DNA from: Streptomyces sp. NBC_01428
GTDB lineage: Bacteria > Actinomycetota > Actinomycetes > Streptomycetales > Streptomycetaceae
Direction: 5' to 3'
Assembly (NCBI RefSeq): GCF_036231965.1
Contig: NZ_CP109499.1
Location: 2,542,001-2,606,000, forward strand
DNA: 64,000 nucleotides
Below the pieces are notes generated by a model. It saw only the letters and a program-made list of their open reading frames with translations, was not told the DNA's origin and searched no databases. Position numbers and translations under genes: made by a program. Shown in pieces: positions 56,074-64,000 of this stretch; the first letter of the stretch is position 1; every line of letters begins with the position of its first letter.

Positions 56074-56406
56074 TCAGGAGCCCCCGGATGCCGGGAACCG
56101 CAGCTCATTGCGGTCGATCTTCGCGTCGAGCGCGGCGAGCGGGTCGACGCCCAGCACCTCGCAGAACTGCAGCAGATAGGCGAGGACGTCGGCCACCTCG
56201 TCACGGACGCGATGGGCGCGGTCCGCGTCGTCCATGACCTGGGCCGACTCCTCCGGGGTCAACCACTGGAAGATCTCCACGAGTTCGGAGGCCTCCACGC
56301 TCAGGGCGGAGACCAGGTTCTTCGGGGTGTGGTACGGCTGCCAGTTCCGGGCGGCCGCGAAGTCGGCCAGCCTGCGTTGCAGTGTCGCCACGTCCAGTTC
56401 ACTCAC
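56074..56406 (-). CDS. MazG-type nucleotide pyrophosphohydrolase
   Basis: 110 residues. It carries the MazG/dCTPase helical motif: ALSVEASELVEIFQW with the first acidic pair, and RVRDEVADVLAYLLQFCEVL with the second, the four side chains that bind magnesium. Such enzymes split NTPs or dNTPs to the monophosphate and pyrophosphate, cleaning damaged or excess nucleotides. The GTG start overlaps the stop of the upstream ATPase gene (GTGA type), so they are coupled. This is a common pairing with no proven meaning. Confidence 0.88.
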   Translation of the reverse strand: MSELDVATLQRRLADFAAARNWQPYHTPKNLVSALSVEASELVEIFQWLTPEESAQVMDDADRAHRVRDEVADVLAYLLQFCEVLGVDPLAALDAKIDRNELRFPASGGS

Positions 56407-57560
56407 GGCGTCAGGTCTACCACCGTCGCGCCGGCCGTGCCGAACGCCGGTGCCCCGTCGCTCAGTGCGGCCACCAGCCGGATGTGGCCCCGCTCGCACA
56501 TGCGCTGGGCCAGCCGCACCAGTTCACCGGTCTGCCGCGCGTCCAGCCCGCGGTCGAGGCCGTCGGCGAGCACCGTCAGCGACTGGAACGCGGCCGGCAC
56601 CTCGCCCGCCGGGTCGACCTCCAGGACCCCGGGTCCGGTGAGCAGGACGAGGGCCAGCGCGAGATACCGCAACTCGCCGTCGCCGAGCAGCCCCAGCGGC
56701 GTACGGGAGCCGTCGCCGCGGTCGAGGAGCCCCTGCACCCGGCCGTCGCCGACCACCTCGGCCAGGACGTCGGTGACGGTCCCGGCGCAGCCGGCTCGGA
56801 CGGCCGTGACCAGGTGGGCGTACCGGTGGCCGCACTCCGACCGCGTACGCCACAGCACCTCGGCGAGGTTGCCGCAGTTCCGCAGGAGGCGTCCCGTGCC
56901 CAGCGGGGTGGGGCCGCGCATGGTGTGCGGGTTCGGGTCGCAGGCGTAGACGGAGCGCAGCGCGAGCACCATCTGCTCGGCGGCGGCGAGGACCTGACAC
57001 TCGCCCGCGGTGCGGCCCGCGACGCGCAGGGGCAGCAGGGCGGTGCCGAGCCGGTCGTCGGGGAGCGGTCCGCGGGTCACGGCGGACGATCCCCCGGTGT
57101 GCCAGGCCGCCTGCACGGACGGGCGGCCCGGGTCACGCAGCGCGGTCTCCAGCAGGGTCTGGCCGCCCGCCGACAACCGTTCGCCCACGATGCGCAGTTC
57201 GGGTTCGGCCTGGACGGCGACGTCGAGGCGGACCGGTCCTTCGGGGCCGTCCACCGTGCAGCCGATGCGGAAGCCGCGGCGCTGCTGCGCGTCGGGCCGG
57301 GCCAGTTCGGGCACGCAGGCGACCGGGTCCGGGAACACCTCCCGGAGTTCGGCGCCGCCGCCGAGCCGGGCCAGCGCCTCGTAGGCGCGCAGGACGGCCG
57401 TCTTGCCGCTGCCGCTCGGGCCGGTGACGAGGGTGAGCGGTCCGAGGGGGAACCGGACACGGCGATGGGTCGCGAAGGCGGCGAGGCGCAGTTCGGTGAG
57501 GCCTGGTCGGTCGGGGCGCGCCTGCGCCACGGTGGGCGCTTCCGGCGTGGACAGGGTCAT
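56403..57560 (-). CDS. SMC/RecF-like AAA ATPase
   Basis: 385 residues. The Walker A GPSGSGKTAVLRAYEALARL (near residue 45), the signature-like LGLLGDGELRYLALALVLL and the following acidic Walker B (VLEVDPAGE) show an ABC/SMC-like head of the OLD/RecF type, without long coiled coils. Such ATPases occur in repair and defence systems, but no nuclease partner is fused. The frame opens at a GTG (57584); the ATG at 57560 is an alternative, both with poor SD sites. It is coupled downstream to the MazG gene, suggesting joint work on nucleotides or DNA. Confidence 0.8.
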   Translation of the reverse strand: MTLSTPEAPTVAQARPDRPGLTELRLAAFATHRRVRFPLGPLTLVTGPSGSGKTAVLRAYEALARLGGGAELREVFPDPVACVPELARPDAQQRRGFRIGCTVDGPEGPVRLDVAVQAEPELRIVGERLSAGGQTLLETALRDPGRPSVQAAWHTGGSSAVTRGPLPDDRLGTALLPLRVAGRTAGECQVLAAAEQMVLALRSVYACDPNPHTMRGPTPLGTGRLLRNCGNLAEVLWRTRSECGHRYAHLVTAVRAGCAGTVTDVLAEVVGDGRVQGLLDRGDGSRTPLGLLGDGELRYLALALVLLTGPGVLEVDPAGEVPAAFQSLTVLADGLDRGLDARQTGELVRLAQRMCERGHIRLVAALSDGAPAFGTAGATVVDLTP

Positions 57561-57903
57561 ATGCGGACGGTAGGCCTCCGTCACCGGACGAACCGTTCCA
57601 CTTGGGTAACCTTCCTACGATCGGGGGACGAATCCACCGGTTCGTAGGACGAGTTCACAGGAGCCACCGGCCCCGGTCGCCCGGTCCGGAGCCGAGTTCA
57701 CGACGGTCACGGGAGCAACCCTGCGGAGGGCCGGAGCATCCGGTCACCTCGACGCGACGGCCGGCACCCGCTCACCGTGCCCGGTCGTTGCGTCGGCTAC
57801 CGGTCCCCCGTTGCGGACGACGTCGCGGTTGACGCGACGGATGGCGTCGCGAATGGCATCGCGAATGACGTCGGACAGCGCCGGCCGGCCGGGCGCGGTG
57901 GTG
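57561..57903. other. Intergenic region between the SepF paralogue and the ATPase gene
   Basis: About 340 bases, no credible gene. The right half (57800-57880) carries short degenerate repeats of GTCGCGAATG. The ATPase promoter lies in the left part, with no clear boxes. Confidence 0.4.
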
Positions 57904-58293
57904 TCAGATCCCGGGGACCCCCGCCTCCTCCATCAGTCCGCGCACCTCGGTTCCCGGCGGGGTCAGCAGGAACACGTTCCGGTCGACGCGGTGCATACCG
58001 CTCGCGAGGCCGAACACCACACCCGTACTGAAGTCGAGCACCCGCTTGGCGACTTCACTCTCCGCGCCCGTCAGGTCGAGGAGGACCGGGATGCCGGCCA
58101 TGAGGGTCTCGGCCACGTCGCGGGCGTCCGCGAAGACGTTGACCCGCAGCACCACGAACCGGCGCCGCGCCTCCGTCGGGGCCTCGGGGATCGACCGGTG
58201 GCCGACCGAGGAGGGCCAGGCGTCCCGGCCACGCAACGGAACGACCTGGGCGAGCCCTCTCCACTGTTCATCGGTGACGTCGTGGCTGTTCAT
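57904..58293 (-). CDS. SepF-family protein (paralogue)
   Basis: 129 residues. The C-terminal 75 residues match the SepF fold: RRRFVVLRVNVFADARDVAE, GIPVLLDLTGAESEVAKRVLDF, TGVVFGLASGMHRVDRNVFLLTP. SepF tethers FtsZ to the membrane in Gram-positive bacteria. The true sepF sits in the division cluster with a membrane-binding N-terminal helix; this copy is isolated and has a different, short N-terminus without a clear amphipathic anchor. It is therefore a SepF-like paralogue, several of which occur in Streptomyces. The ATG at 58293 follows GGGGTGG. Confidence 0.88.
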   Translation of the reverse strand: MNSHDVTDEQWRGLAQVVPLRGRDAWPSSVGHRSIPEAPTEARRRFVVLRVNVFADARDVAETLMAGIPVLLDLTGAESEVAKRVLDFSTGVVFGLASGMHRVDRNVFLLTPPGTEVRGLMEEAGVPGI

Positions 58294-58562
58294 CGATCCA
58301 CCCCGTCCTGGCTCGCACTCGTAGTCTGCACCGGGCAATTCTTACGCATGGTCACCCGTTCGGCCCAACAGCGACACGGTCCGCGACCCGGTTCGCGTGC
58401 GTCCGGCCCATTTCTCCGGTGCCGTGCCCCTGTTCGTCGGAGACGCTCCGTGCTGGAATACCCCGTCGCCCTGGGGCCGTTCGCCGGCGGGCGACCCCCG
58501 GCACCGGGCCGGGCGCAGTGAGGTCGTGAAGGTCGACATCGCCCAACCCAGGGGAGACCGTG

Positions 58563-59342
58563 ATGACTGGGACGTCGGATTTCTCGCAGCGCGAGGGTGT
58601 CGCGCTGGTCGCTGGCGGCACCGGGGGCATCGGCTCGGCGGTCGTGCGGACGCTCGCCGAGCGGGACAGCGACGTGGTGTTCACGTACCGCTCCAACCGG
58701 GCGGCGGCGGACGCGCTCACGGAGGAACTCGGCGGGCTCGGGCGCCGGATCCGCTCGCTGCGGCTCGACCTGACAGACGAACGGGCGGTGGCCGACGCCG
58801 TGTCCGGGACCGCCGCCACGTTCGGTGGTCTGCACACCCTCGTCCACGCGGCGGGGCCGCACGTTCCGATGGTGCATCTGAGCCGGGTCACGCCGAGTGA
58901 GTACCGCACCCAACTCGACGCGGAGGCGGGGGCCTTCTTCCATCTCGTGCACCCGGCGCTGCCACTGCTGCGGGAGAGTCGGGGCAGTGTCGTCGCGGTC
59001 ACCACCGTGGCCACGCGCCGGTTCCCCGTCCGCGACGGACTCTCCTCAGGCACCAAGGGGGCCGTCGAGGCGGTCGCCCGCGCCCTTGCCGCCGAGGAGG
59101 GCCGTTACGGCGTCCGCGTCAACTGCGTCGCCCCCGGCATGCTCACCGACGGCATCGCCGCCCGGCTGATCAGCTCCGGCGAACTCGACGACACCGCGCT
59201 GGAGATCGCCCGCCGCAACATCCCCCTGCGCCGCTTCGGCACCGCCACGGACATCGCCGAAGCGGTCGCCTTCCTGGCCTCGGACCGCGCGGGCTTCATC
59301 ACCGGGCAGGCGCTGGGGGTGGACGGGGGGTACAGCGTGTGA
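58563..59342 (+). CDS. SDR-family protein lacking the catalytic Tyr
   Basis: 259 residues. The cofactor motif GGTGGIG (residues 18-24) and the C-terminal IRRNIPLRRFGTATDIAEAV / FITGQALGVDGGYSV segments are typical of FabG-like SDRs. But the YxxxK site reads SSGTK, with Lys165 kept and Ser in the Tyr place, and the usual catalytic Ser lies in a TTVA segment (Thr). So it is probably either inactive as an oxidoreductase or uses a different chemistry. The ATG at 58563 has GGGGAG six nt upstream (an in-frame GTG at 58560 is the alternative). It is divergent from the SepF paralogue. Confidence 0.87.
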   Translation: MTGTSDFSQREGVALVAGGTGGIGSAVVRTLAERDSDVVFTYRSNRAAADALTEELGGLGRRIRSLRLDLTDERAVADAVSGTAATFGGLHTLVHAAGPHVPMVHLSRVTPSEYRTQLDAEAGAFFHLVHPALPLLRESRGSVVAVTTVATRRFPVRDGLSSGTKGAVEAVARALAAEEGRYGVRVNCVAPGMLTDGIAARLISSGELDDTALEIARRNIPLRRFGTATDIAEAVAFLASDRAGFITGQALGVDGGYSV

Positions 59343-59466
59343 GGGGTGGTTGGGGGATCGGCTCGGGGCCGGGGGTGCTGCGGTCGACCGTGGGTGGCGG
59401 CCGAAGCCAGCCTCCGGTAGCGAGGGGGGCCCTGTCGCTCGGGCAGGAGGCCGAGCGAACACGGGT

Positions 59467-59497
59467 CCGGGCAGCTCCCGAGGAGCGAACTGCCCGG
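59467..59497. terminator. Hairpin between convergent SDR and VWA genes
   Basis: An 8-bp inverted repeat CCGGGCAG/CTGCCCGG (59467-59474 and 59490-59497) with a 15-nt loop, roughly midway between the two stop codons. A bidirectional terminator is likely. Confidence 0.45.
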
Positions 59498-59589
59498 CGG
59501 CAGGAGCGTCGACCGTGCGGGGAGGGGAAGGTCCCGGGCGGGTCGCTCGACCGACCCCGCGGGCCGGGGCGCCGCTCCCTTCCCTGTCC

Positions 59590-60858
59590 TCACCTGCCCG
59601 TCCCCGTCGTCGCGCCGATCTCGACCACCCGGGCCCAGGCCGGTGGCGTGTCCGGCACGTAGTCGGGGTCGTCCTCGTCCCAGGAGCCTTCTCCCCCGTG
59701 CCGGGAGAAGCGGCCCACGACCGTCCGGTACGGGGGCCGCTCGTCCGGCCACGGGGTCTGCCCGTCCGTCAGGACCACCACCACGTCGGGGCGGGGCGTG
59801 GCCCGGAGCGCGGCGGCGAACCCGGAGCGCAGGTCGGTGCCCCCGCCGCCCATCAGCGTGATCCCCTCGGCCCGGCACAGGGGGTGGGCGACCCGGGCGG
59901 CCGCGTCGCAGGCCGCCACCGTCACGAGGTCACGACGGCCGCCCACGGCCCGGGAGATGGCGGACACCTCCAGGAGGGCGCTGCCCAGTTCCGCGTCGCT
60001 GACCGAGCCGGAGGTGTCGATGACCACGAAGACCCGCGGCGGTCTGCGCCGCAGGCTCGGCAGCACGATGCCGGGCAGGCAGGCGGCGCGCCGCGACGGG
60101 CGCCCGTACGTGTAGTCCTCGCCCGCGCCGGGCCCGGAGGCGGCGGACCGGACGGCCGCGCCCAGCAGCTCCCGCCAGGGCTGCGGCGGGTGGAAGGCCT
60201 CCTCCGCCCACCGTTTCCAGCCTCGGGGAGCGTGGCCGGGGCGGGCGTTGATGCCCTCGGCGACCCGGAAACGGACGGCGTCGCGTTCCTGCGCGCTGAG
60301 CCCGTGCGCACCGTCCGGCCCGAGGTCCCAGTCCCGTTCGCGTCCGTCGGCGCCGCTGCCGCAGTCCAGCCAGGCCAGGCTCTGGGTGCGCGGCCCGAGC
60401 CGGAACAGGGTCAGGTACTCCTCCATCAGCTCGCCCGGCGGCAGGAGCAGGAACTGGGGTGTGACGGCGCCCTCGGGCCGGACCAGGCCGTCACCGAACG
60501 CGTCGTCGTTGATCTCGCAGTCCGCGGCGATGTTCATCCGCAGCCGCTCCGCCGGGCCGGTCAGGCCGCGGGCCCGGGCCACGCGGTCGCTGCGGCCGTG
60601 GTGGTCGCGCAGCAGGTGGGACACCTCGTGCACCCAGACCCCGGCGAGGTCCTCGACGGGGGTGCGGTCCACGAAGCCCGGTGAGACGTAGCAGCGCCAG
60701 TACCGGTCGACGGCCATCGTGGGGACCTGCCGCGACGCGACGGTGTGCAGGGCGAACAGCGCCGTCGCGAGGTAGGGACGGGCCCGCGCGGCGTGCAGAC
60801 GGGCGGCGAACAGCTTGTCGAGGTCCAGGGCTGCGCCCTGCGTGTCGGGCGTCGTCAT
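59590..60858 (-). CDS. VWA-like protein with N-terminal HExxH motif (DUF2201 type)
   Basis: 422 residues. The N-terminal half carries HEVSH (residues 77-81) followed by DHHGR, as in the metallopeptidase-like domain that precedes a VWA domain in DUF2201 proteins. The C-terminal half is the VWA-like domain: VFVVIDTSGSVSDAELGSAL supplies the metal-dependent adhesion site, with TLMGGGGTDLRSGFAAAL and VVVVLTDGQTPWPD after it. The ATG at 60858 overlaps the MoxR gene stop (ATGA). MoxR AAA ATPases paired with VWA proteins act as chaperones for metal insertion or complex assembly. The client here is not identified. Confidence 0.9.
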   Translation of the reverse strand: MTTPDTQGAALDLDKLFAARLHAARARPYLATALFALHTVASRQVPTMAVDRYWRCYVSPGFVDRTPVEDLAGVWVHEVSHLLRDHHGRSDRVARARGLTGPAERLRMNIAADCEINDDAFGDGLVRPEGAVTPQFLLLPPGELMEEYLTLFRLGPRTQSLAWLDCGSGADGRERDWDLGPDGAHGLSAQERDAVRFRVAEGINARPGHAPRGWKRWAEEAFHPPQPWRELLGAAVRSAASGPGAGEDYTYGRPSRRAACLPGIVLPSLRRRPPRVFVVIDTSGSVSDAELGSALLEVSAISRAVGGRRDLVTVAACDAAARVAHPLCRAEGITLMGGGGTDLRSGFAAALRATPRPDVVVVLTDGQTPWPDERPPYRTVVGRFSRHGGEGSWDEDDPDYVPDTPPAWARVVEIGATTGTGR

Positions 60859-62129
60859 CGGCGCACCGCTCCGGGGCCGGACGCGACGCGGGCCGCCGCG
60901 TCGTCCGCGCGCCGGGACAGGGTCACCGCTCCGGCGAGCCGCTCGATGGAGGCGGGCACGTCCCAGTCCTGTTCGCGCAAGGTGGCGAGTGTGGTCGCGG
61001 GGACGACCACGAGGTCGGGTGCGCCGGTGTCGAGCGCCCGGACGAGCACGGCCCACGCGGCGTCCCAGCGGGCCTTGTCCGGACGTTCCCTGACCGCGGC
61101 GACCACCCCGTCGAGAACGGCCTGGCACAGATCACCCCGCTCGGGGAGTTCGGCGCTCTCCGGGTCGGCGAGCAGGGTCTCCGGGTCGGGTAGGTCCAAC
61201 CGGTCCAGACTGGCGAGGAGTTCCAACCCCGGCCCATCCCCCACGGTCCCCCGGACGAGCAGGGACAGCACCTCGCGGGAGGAGCCGGCGGCCGTCGCGA
61301 AGGCGATCAGGCGCAGGGTCATCTCCCAGCTTCGCGGTGAGGGCCAGGCGCCGCCGCGCCGGGTCTCGCCGCTCGGCAGCCGGTGGACGAGTCCGGGGCG
61401 GGCCGCGAGCAGGGCGCACACCGCACGGCGGGCGAAGGCCACGGCCTCGCGCAGCCTCCGCGGGTCCAGGCGCGGCAGGGTCGCCCGGGGCCAGGTGCCG
61501 CCGAGGCCCCGGACGACGACCTCGTGGTCGTGGGTCCACTGGAGGTGGACGAACCGGTTGGCCAGCGGGGGGCTCAGCTCCCAGCCGTCGGCGGCCGAGG
61601 AGCGCGGGTTGGCGGCGGCAACGATCCGTACGCCGGGCGGCAGTTGGAGCGCCCCGATCCGCCGCTCCAGGACCAGCCGGAGCAGGGCGGCCTGGACGGC
61701 GGGGGGTGCGGTGGACAGTTCGTCGAGGAAGAGCAGCCCCCGGCCCGCCCGCACGAGACGGACCGCCCAGTCCGGCGGGGCCATCGGAACGCCCTGTTCG
61801 GCGGGGTCGTCGCCGAGGACGGGCAGCCCCGAGAAGTCCGACGGTTCGTGGACGCTGGCGATCACCGTGGTCAGCGGCAGGTCGAGGGTCTCGGCCAACT
61901 GGGTCAGCGCGGCTGTCTTGCCGATCCCCGGCTCGCCCCACAGCAGGACGGGCAGGTCGGCGGCGACGGAGAGAGTGAGCGCCTCCAGCTGTGTGTCGGG
62001 GCGCGGTTCGGTTGCGGTGTCGCGGAGGAGGGACAACAGCGTCTCCGCCAGGTCGAGTTGGGTCGGTCCGGCCGGATCGACCGGATCGGGGAGGAGGTCG
62101 GCTTCAAGGAACGGGGTGCGTGTGGGCAT
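60855..62129 (-). CDS. MoxR-type AAA+ ATPase
   Basis: 424 residues. Walker A GEPGIGKTAAL (65-75), Walker B LLFLDELSTAPP (about 131) and the sensor IVAAANPRSS identify a MoxR/CbbQ-like AAA+ ATPase. Its C-terminal 200 residues are helical and poorly conserved. It is translationally coupled to the downstream VWA gene, so the two should form one machine. The ATG at 62129 has AAGGTG seven nt upstream. A 608-bp gap separates it from the unknown gene further right, with which it may or may not share an operon. Confidence 0.92.
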   Translation of the reverse strand: MPTRTPFLEADLLPDPVDPAGPTQLDLAETLLSLLRDTATEPRPDTQLEALTLSVAADLPVLLWGEPGIGKTAALTQLAETLDLPLTTVIASVHEPSDFSGLPVLGDDPAEQGVPMAPPDWAVRLVRAGRGLLFLDELSTAPPAVQAALLRLVLERRIGALQLPPGVRIVAAANPRSSAADGWELSPPLANRFVHLQWTHDHEVVVRGLGGTWPRATLPRLDPRRLREAVAFARRAVCALLAARPGLVHRLPSGETRRGGAWPSPRSWEMTLRLIAFATAAGSSREVLSLLVRGTVGDGPGLELLASLDRLDLPDPETLLADPESAELPERGDLCQAVLDGVVAAVRERPDKARWDAAWAVLVRALDTGAPDLVVVPATTLATLREQDWDVPASIERLAGAVTLSRRADDAAARVASGPGAVRR

Positions 62130-62737
62130 GTCTGATCACCTTGGGGTTCGTGGCGGATCGCAGGGCGGTGGACCGAGGTCTGATGGACACGGCCGACCGC
62201 TGTGCGGCAGGTGCGGTGGGCTTCGAGCGGGGCTCGCGGGCGATGTGGACGCGGACGATGGGTGGTGCCGTCACACGACGGGAGGCTGACCGATGAGCGG
62301 GAACAGCGATCGGTGAACGGTGCCTTGCCGAGGGCCTGTTGTGTCGCTCGGGTCGGGTCGGGTCGGTGGTGACGGCGCCTGGCCGACGGAATGCTTGGAC
62401 TGCGCCGGTACGACCGGTGTGACGAGGTCCGGCTGACAGCCGGTTGTGTCGCGAGGGTGGGGACGGGTGGTGAGCGGTGTGGACGACGGCCTGTCGCTCC
62501 CCGCAGGTGCGACCGATGGATGGACTGACCCTGATCAGCGGAAGGTACGCCGCGTGAAGGGCGCCGGCCCCGAACGAGGCCTGGCCGACGGCCGGTCGGA
62601 TCTCGCGGGCGCGAACCGGAGACGGACCGACCTGATCAACGGAGAGCTGCGCCCCGCGGATGACACCGGCCCCGAACGAGGCCTGGCCGACGGCCGGTCG
62701 GACCGCGCGAGCGCGACCGGAGACGTACGGGGCCCGG
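62130..62737. other. 600-bp gap with imperfect tandem repeat
   Basis: No convincing gene. Two copies of a 37-bp repeat (62564-62600 and 62666-62702, 102 bp apart) lie in a longer imperfect 102-bp duplication that contains CTGATCA near each copy. A frame at 62446-62853 crosses it, but it lacks an SD and overlaps the end of the real gene on the other strand. Confidence 0.55.
62564..62702. repeat. 37-bp direct repeats, 102 bp apart
   Basis: The identical copies begin CCGGCCCCGAACGAGGCCTG and end GCCGGTCGGA. The surrounding bases are also similar, so it looks like an imperfect 102-bp tandem duplication, decaying outside the core. Confidence 0.7.
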
Positions 62738-64000
62738 TTAACGGCCCGTCGTGTCGCGCGGATGGGACCGATGGTCGTGGGGCCGCGTGGGTCCCGGTCG
62801 GATTCGACCGGGCGCGGGCCCCGTCAGGCCCGCCCGAAACAGTCCGTAGGTGATCCGGCGCTCGGCGGCCGCCAGGAGTTCGTCCCGCAGCGCCCCGCCG
62901 CGCAGCACCGCGTCGGGTCCCAGCAGGCCCTCGACGGCAGCCAGCGCACCGGCGGTGTCGCCGTGGTGGAGTCGTTCACGGACCCCGGACAGACAGTGCG
63001 GGCTCCGGTGCGCCTCGTCGATGGCCTGGAGGCAGGGCAGAGGCGTACCGGTCAGCGCGACCAGCAGTTCCTCGCGCCGGATCTCGGTCGGGTCGTGGTC
63101 CAGGGGTTGCAGGACGCCGTCGACCAGGCCGATCCGGTGCCGGTCGCCCCGGCACTCCACGATCCGGGGGCGGCCCGGTGGGTCGGGTGCCCGGGGGACG
63201 GCGACGGGGTGGTGACCGGGTACGAGGGCCGCCGCGACCAGCGGATGCAGACGATCGGCATCGATGGCGCCGGTGCGGAGCAGATGCAGGTCGGGCAGCA
63301 CCCAGGTCGCCGCGTCGGGCAGGACCGGCAGCGGTGATCCGGCGCCGCCCTTCGGGGCCGGGCGCATCCGCAGGCGGGGCAGTCCCGGGCCGTCCGACGC
63401 CGCGGGCACGTCTTTGTGCCCACCCGAGCTCGTGACCGGGCCCAGCCCCACGTCCCGATCAGAGTCCGTGAACGGGGCCAGGACCAGGCCAACACCCACG
63501 TCCTTGACCCGGCCCTGGGCCGAGCGGCCCCGGCCCACGTCCAGGTCCCGGACCTCGTCCCGGTCCACGTCCACGTCCACGTCCAGGAGCAGGCGGTACC
63601 GAGATCCCAGCCGTACGGCGACAGGTCCCCTCGTCCGGCCGTCGGCCCGCAGCAGGATCGCCGCCTCGGCCGCCCACCGGTCCACGGCACACCCGAGGTC
63701 CGGCGGCACGAGCCCGAGCGGATCGAGGTCACGTGGCCGGGGAGCGACGGGCGGGACATCCACCCCGGCCCGGAACGGCAGGCCCTCGGCCCCGGCCGGG
63801 AAACGGGGTTCGCCGACAGGCGAGACCGCGCCGCACCGGACCCCCAACTCGTCGGTCCTGCGCGCGTCCCAGAGGTGGCGGTGCAGGTCGAGGCGGAATC
63901 GCCGACTGGGCCGGGAGTGCGGATGCCTGCGCGCCCCGTCGTCGCAGCACGCGCCGCGGGAACCGCCGTCGGGCGCCTCCCACAGCGCGAGGCTGATCCG
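62738..64000 (-). CDS. Unknown protein upstream of the MoxR-VWA pair, 5' end cut by window edge
   Basis: An open frame reaches the right edge (first codons visible read ISLALWEAPDGG and LDLHRHLWDARR), so the protein is longer than the 420 residues seen. I do not recognise it. The middle (about 140-220 of the visible part) is low-complexity, Asp/Val/Arg-rich. The flanking parts look folded, with ATWVLPDLHLLRTGAIDADR and DPTEIRREELLVALTGTPLP, and a helical end. A TTG at 63847 is not a credible start. It points the same way as moxR and the VWA gene; with them it may form a three-part system, as uncharacterised proteins often do in MoxR clusters. That link is inference. Confidence 0.65.
   Translation of the reverse strand, partial: RISLALWEAPDGGSRGACCDDGARRHPHSRPSRRFRLDLHRHLWDARRTDELGVRCGAVSPVGEPRFPAGAEGLPFRAGVDVPPVAPRPRDLDPLGLVPPDLGCAVDRWAAEAAILLRADGRTRGPVAVRLGSRYRLLLDVDVDVDRDEVRDLDVGRGRSAQGRVKDVGVGLVLAPFTDSDRDVGLGPVTSSGGHKDVPAASDGPGLPRLRMRPAPKGGAGSPLPVLPDAATWVLPDLHLLRTGAIDADRLHPLVAAALVPGHHPVAVPRAPDPPGRPRIVECRGDRHRIGLVDGVLQPLDHDPTEIRREELLVALTGTPLPCLQAIDEAHRSPHCLSGVRERLHHGDTAGALAAVEGLLGPDAVLRGGALRDELLAAAERRITYGLFRAGLTGPAPGRIRPGPTRPHDHRSHPRDTTGR

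Noticed and set aside
62446-62853. Plus-strand frame with a 34-residue internal repeat
   Set aside because: The repeat comes from the 102-bp DNA duplication. There is no SD, and the frame overlaps the end of a better supported gene on the other strand.

Overview
The window is a very GC-rich actinobacterial chromosome segment that reads as Streptomyces. It has strong G/C bias at third codon positions, frequent GTG starts, ATGA/GTGA-coupled genes, long antisense shadow frames, and families typical of the genus (DUF4236, DUF5999, DUF6099, DUF6299, SepF paralogue, RsbW-like ATPase). From memory, gene order around xylFGH, the ROK regulator, ngcEFG, aconitase and the HTH-MurA fusion resembles the SCO5975-SCO6016 part of the S. 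coelicolor chromosome. This is synteny by recollection, not a computed comparison.

Layout. 1-6.5 kb: a HAMP-type membrane sensor (cut by the left edge), a CapA-like lipoprotein divergent from an unknown membrane-anchored protein, a PIN/NYN-like protein and an APC permease. 6.5-13.4 kb: dxs, then xylosyl transport genes xylFGH with the ROK regulator Rok7B7. A long hairpin lies between xylF and xylG. 13.6-24.9 kb: the ngcEFG N-acetylglucosamine/chitobiose ABC transporter (no ATPase gene, candidate DasR site upstream) and two large secreted GH92 alpha-mannosidases. The mannosidases are convergent and carry matching LacI-type operators. 25-30.3 kb: aconitase with a candidate iron box, a DUF4236 protein and an HTH-MurA fusion.

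31.4-38.9 kb: a compact catabolic cluster for 2-aminobenzoate (anthranilate) through CoA thioesters. It holds a RidA deaminase, acyl-CoA dehydrogenase, aryl-CoA ligase, PaaX regulator, a fused FAD-monooxygenase/old-yellow-enzyme and an enoyl-CoA hydratase. The two promoter regions share a 12-bp core plus flanking half-sites, suggesting one regulator for the whole set. 39.3-44 kb: an RsbW-like ATPase, then an arginine deiminase group (arcA, ornithine carbamoyltransferase, permease) with a MITE-like element at the end of arcA. 44.1-46.1 kb: an SPFH/band-7 protein translationally coupled to a degenerate NAD-kinase-like protein. This is the least explained pair in the window. 46.1-46.8 kb: a noncoding array of Streptomyces-type repeats, including three identical 68-bp tandem units.

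46.8-50.8 kb: the Hen1-Pnkp RNA end-healing and sealing cassette. 51.1-54.7 kb: a TetR regulator with two near-identical palindromic operators in front of an SDR gene, then an epoxide-hydrolase-like enzyme and an F420-type LLM oxidoreductase. 55-59.3 kb: a 54-aa protein, DUF6099, MazG coupled to an SMC/RecF-like ATPase, a SepF paralogue and an SDR lacking the usual catalytic Tyr. 59.6-64 kb: a VWA/HExxH protein coupled to a MoxR-type ATPase, a 600-bp repeat-bearing gap, and an unknown gene cut by the right edge. I saw no rRNA, tRNA, CRISPR array or transposase gene.
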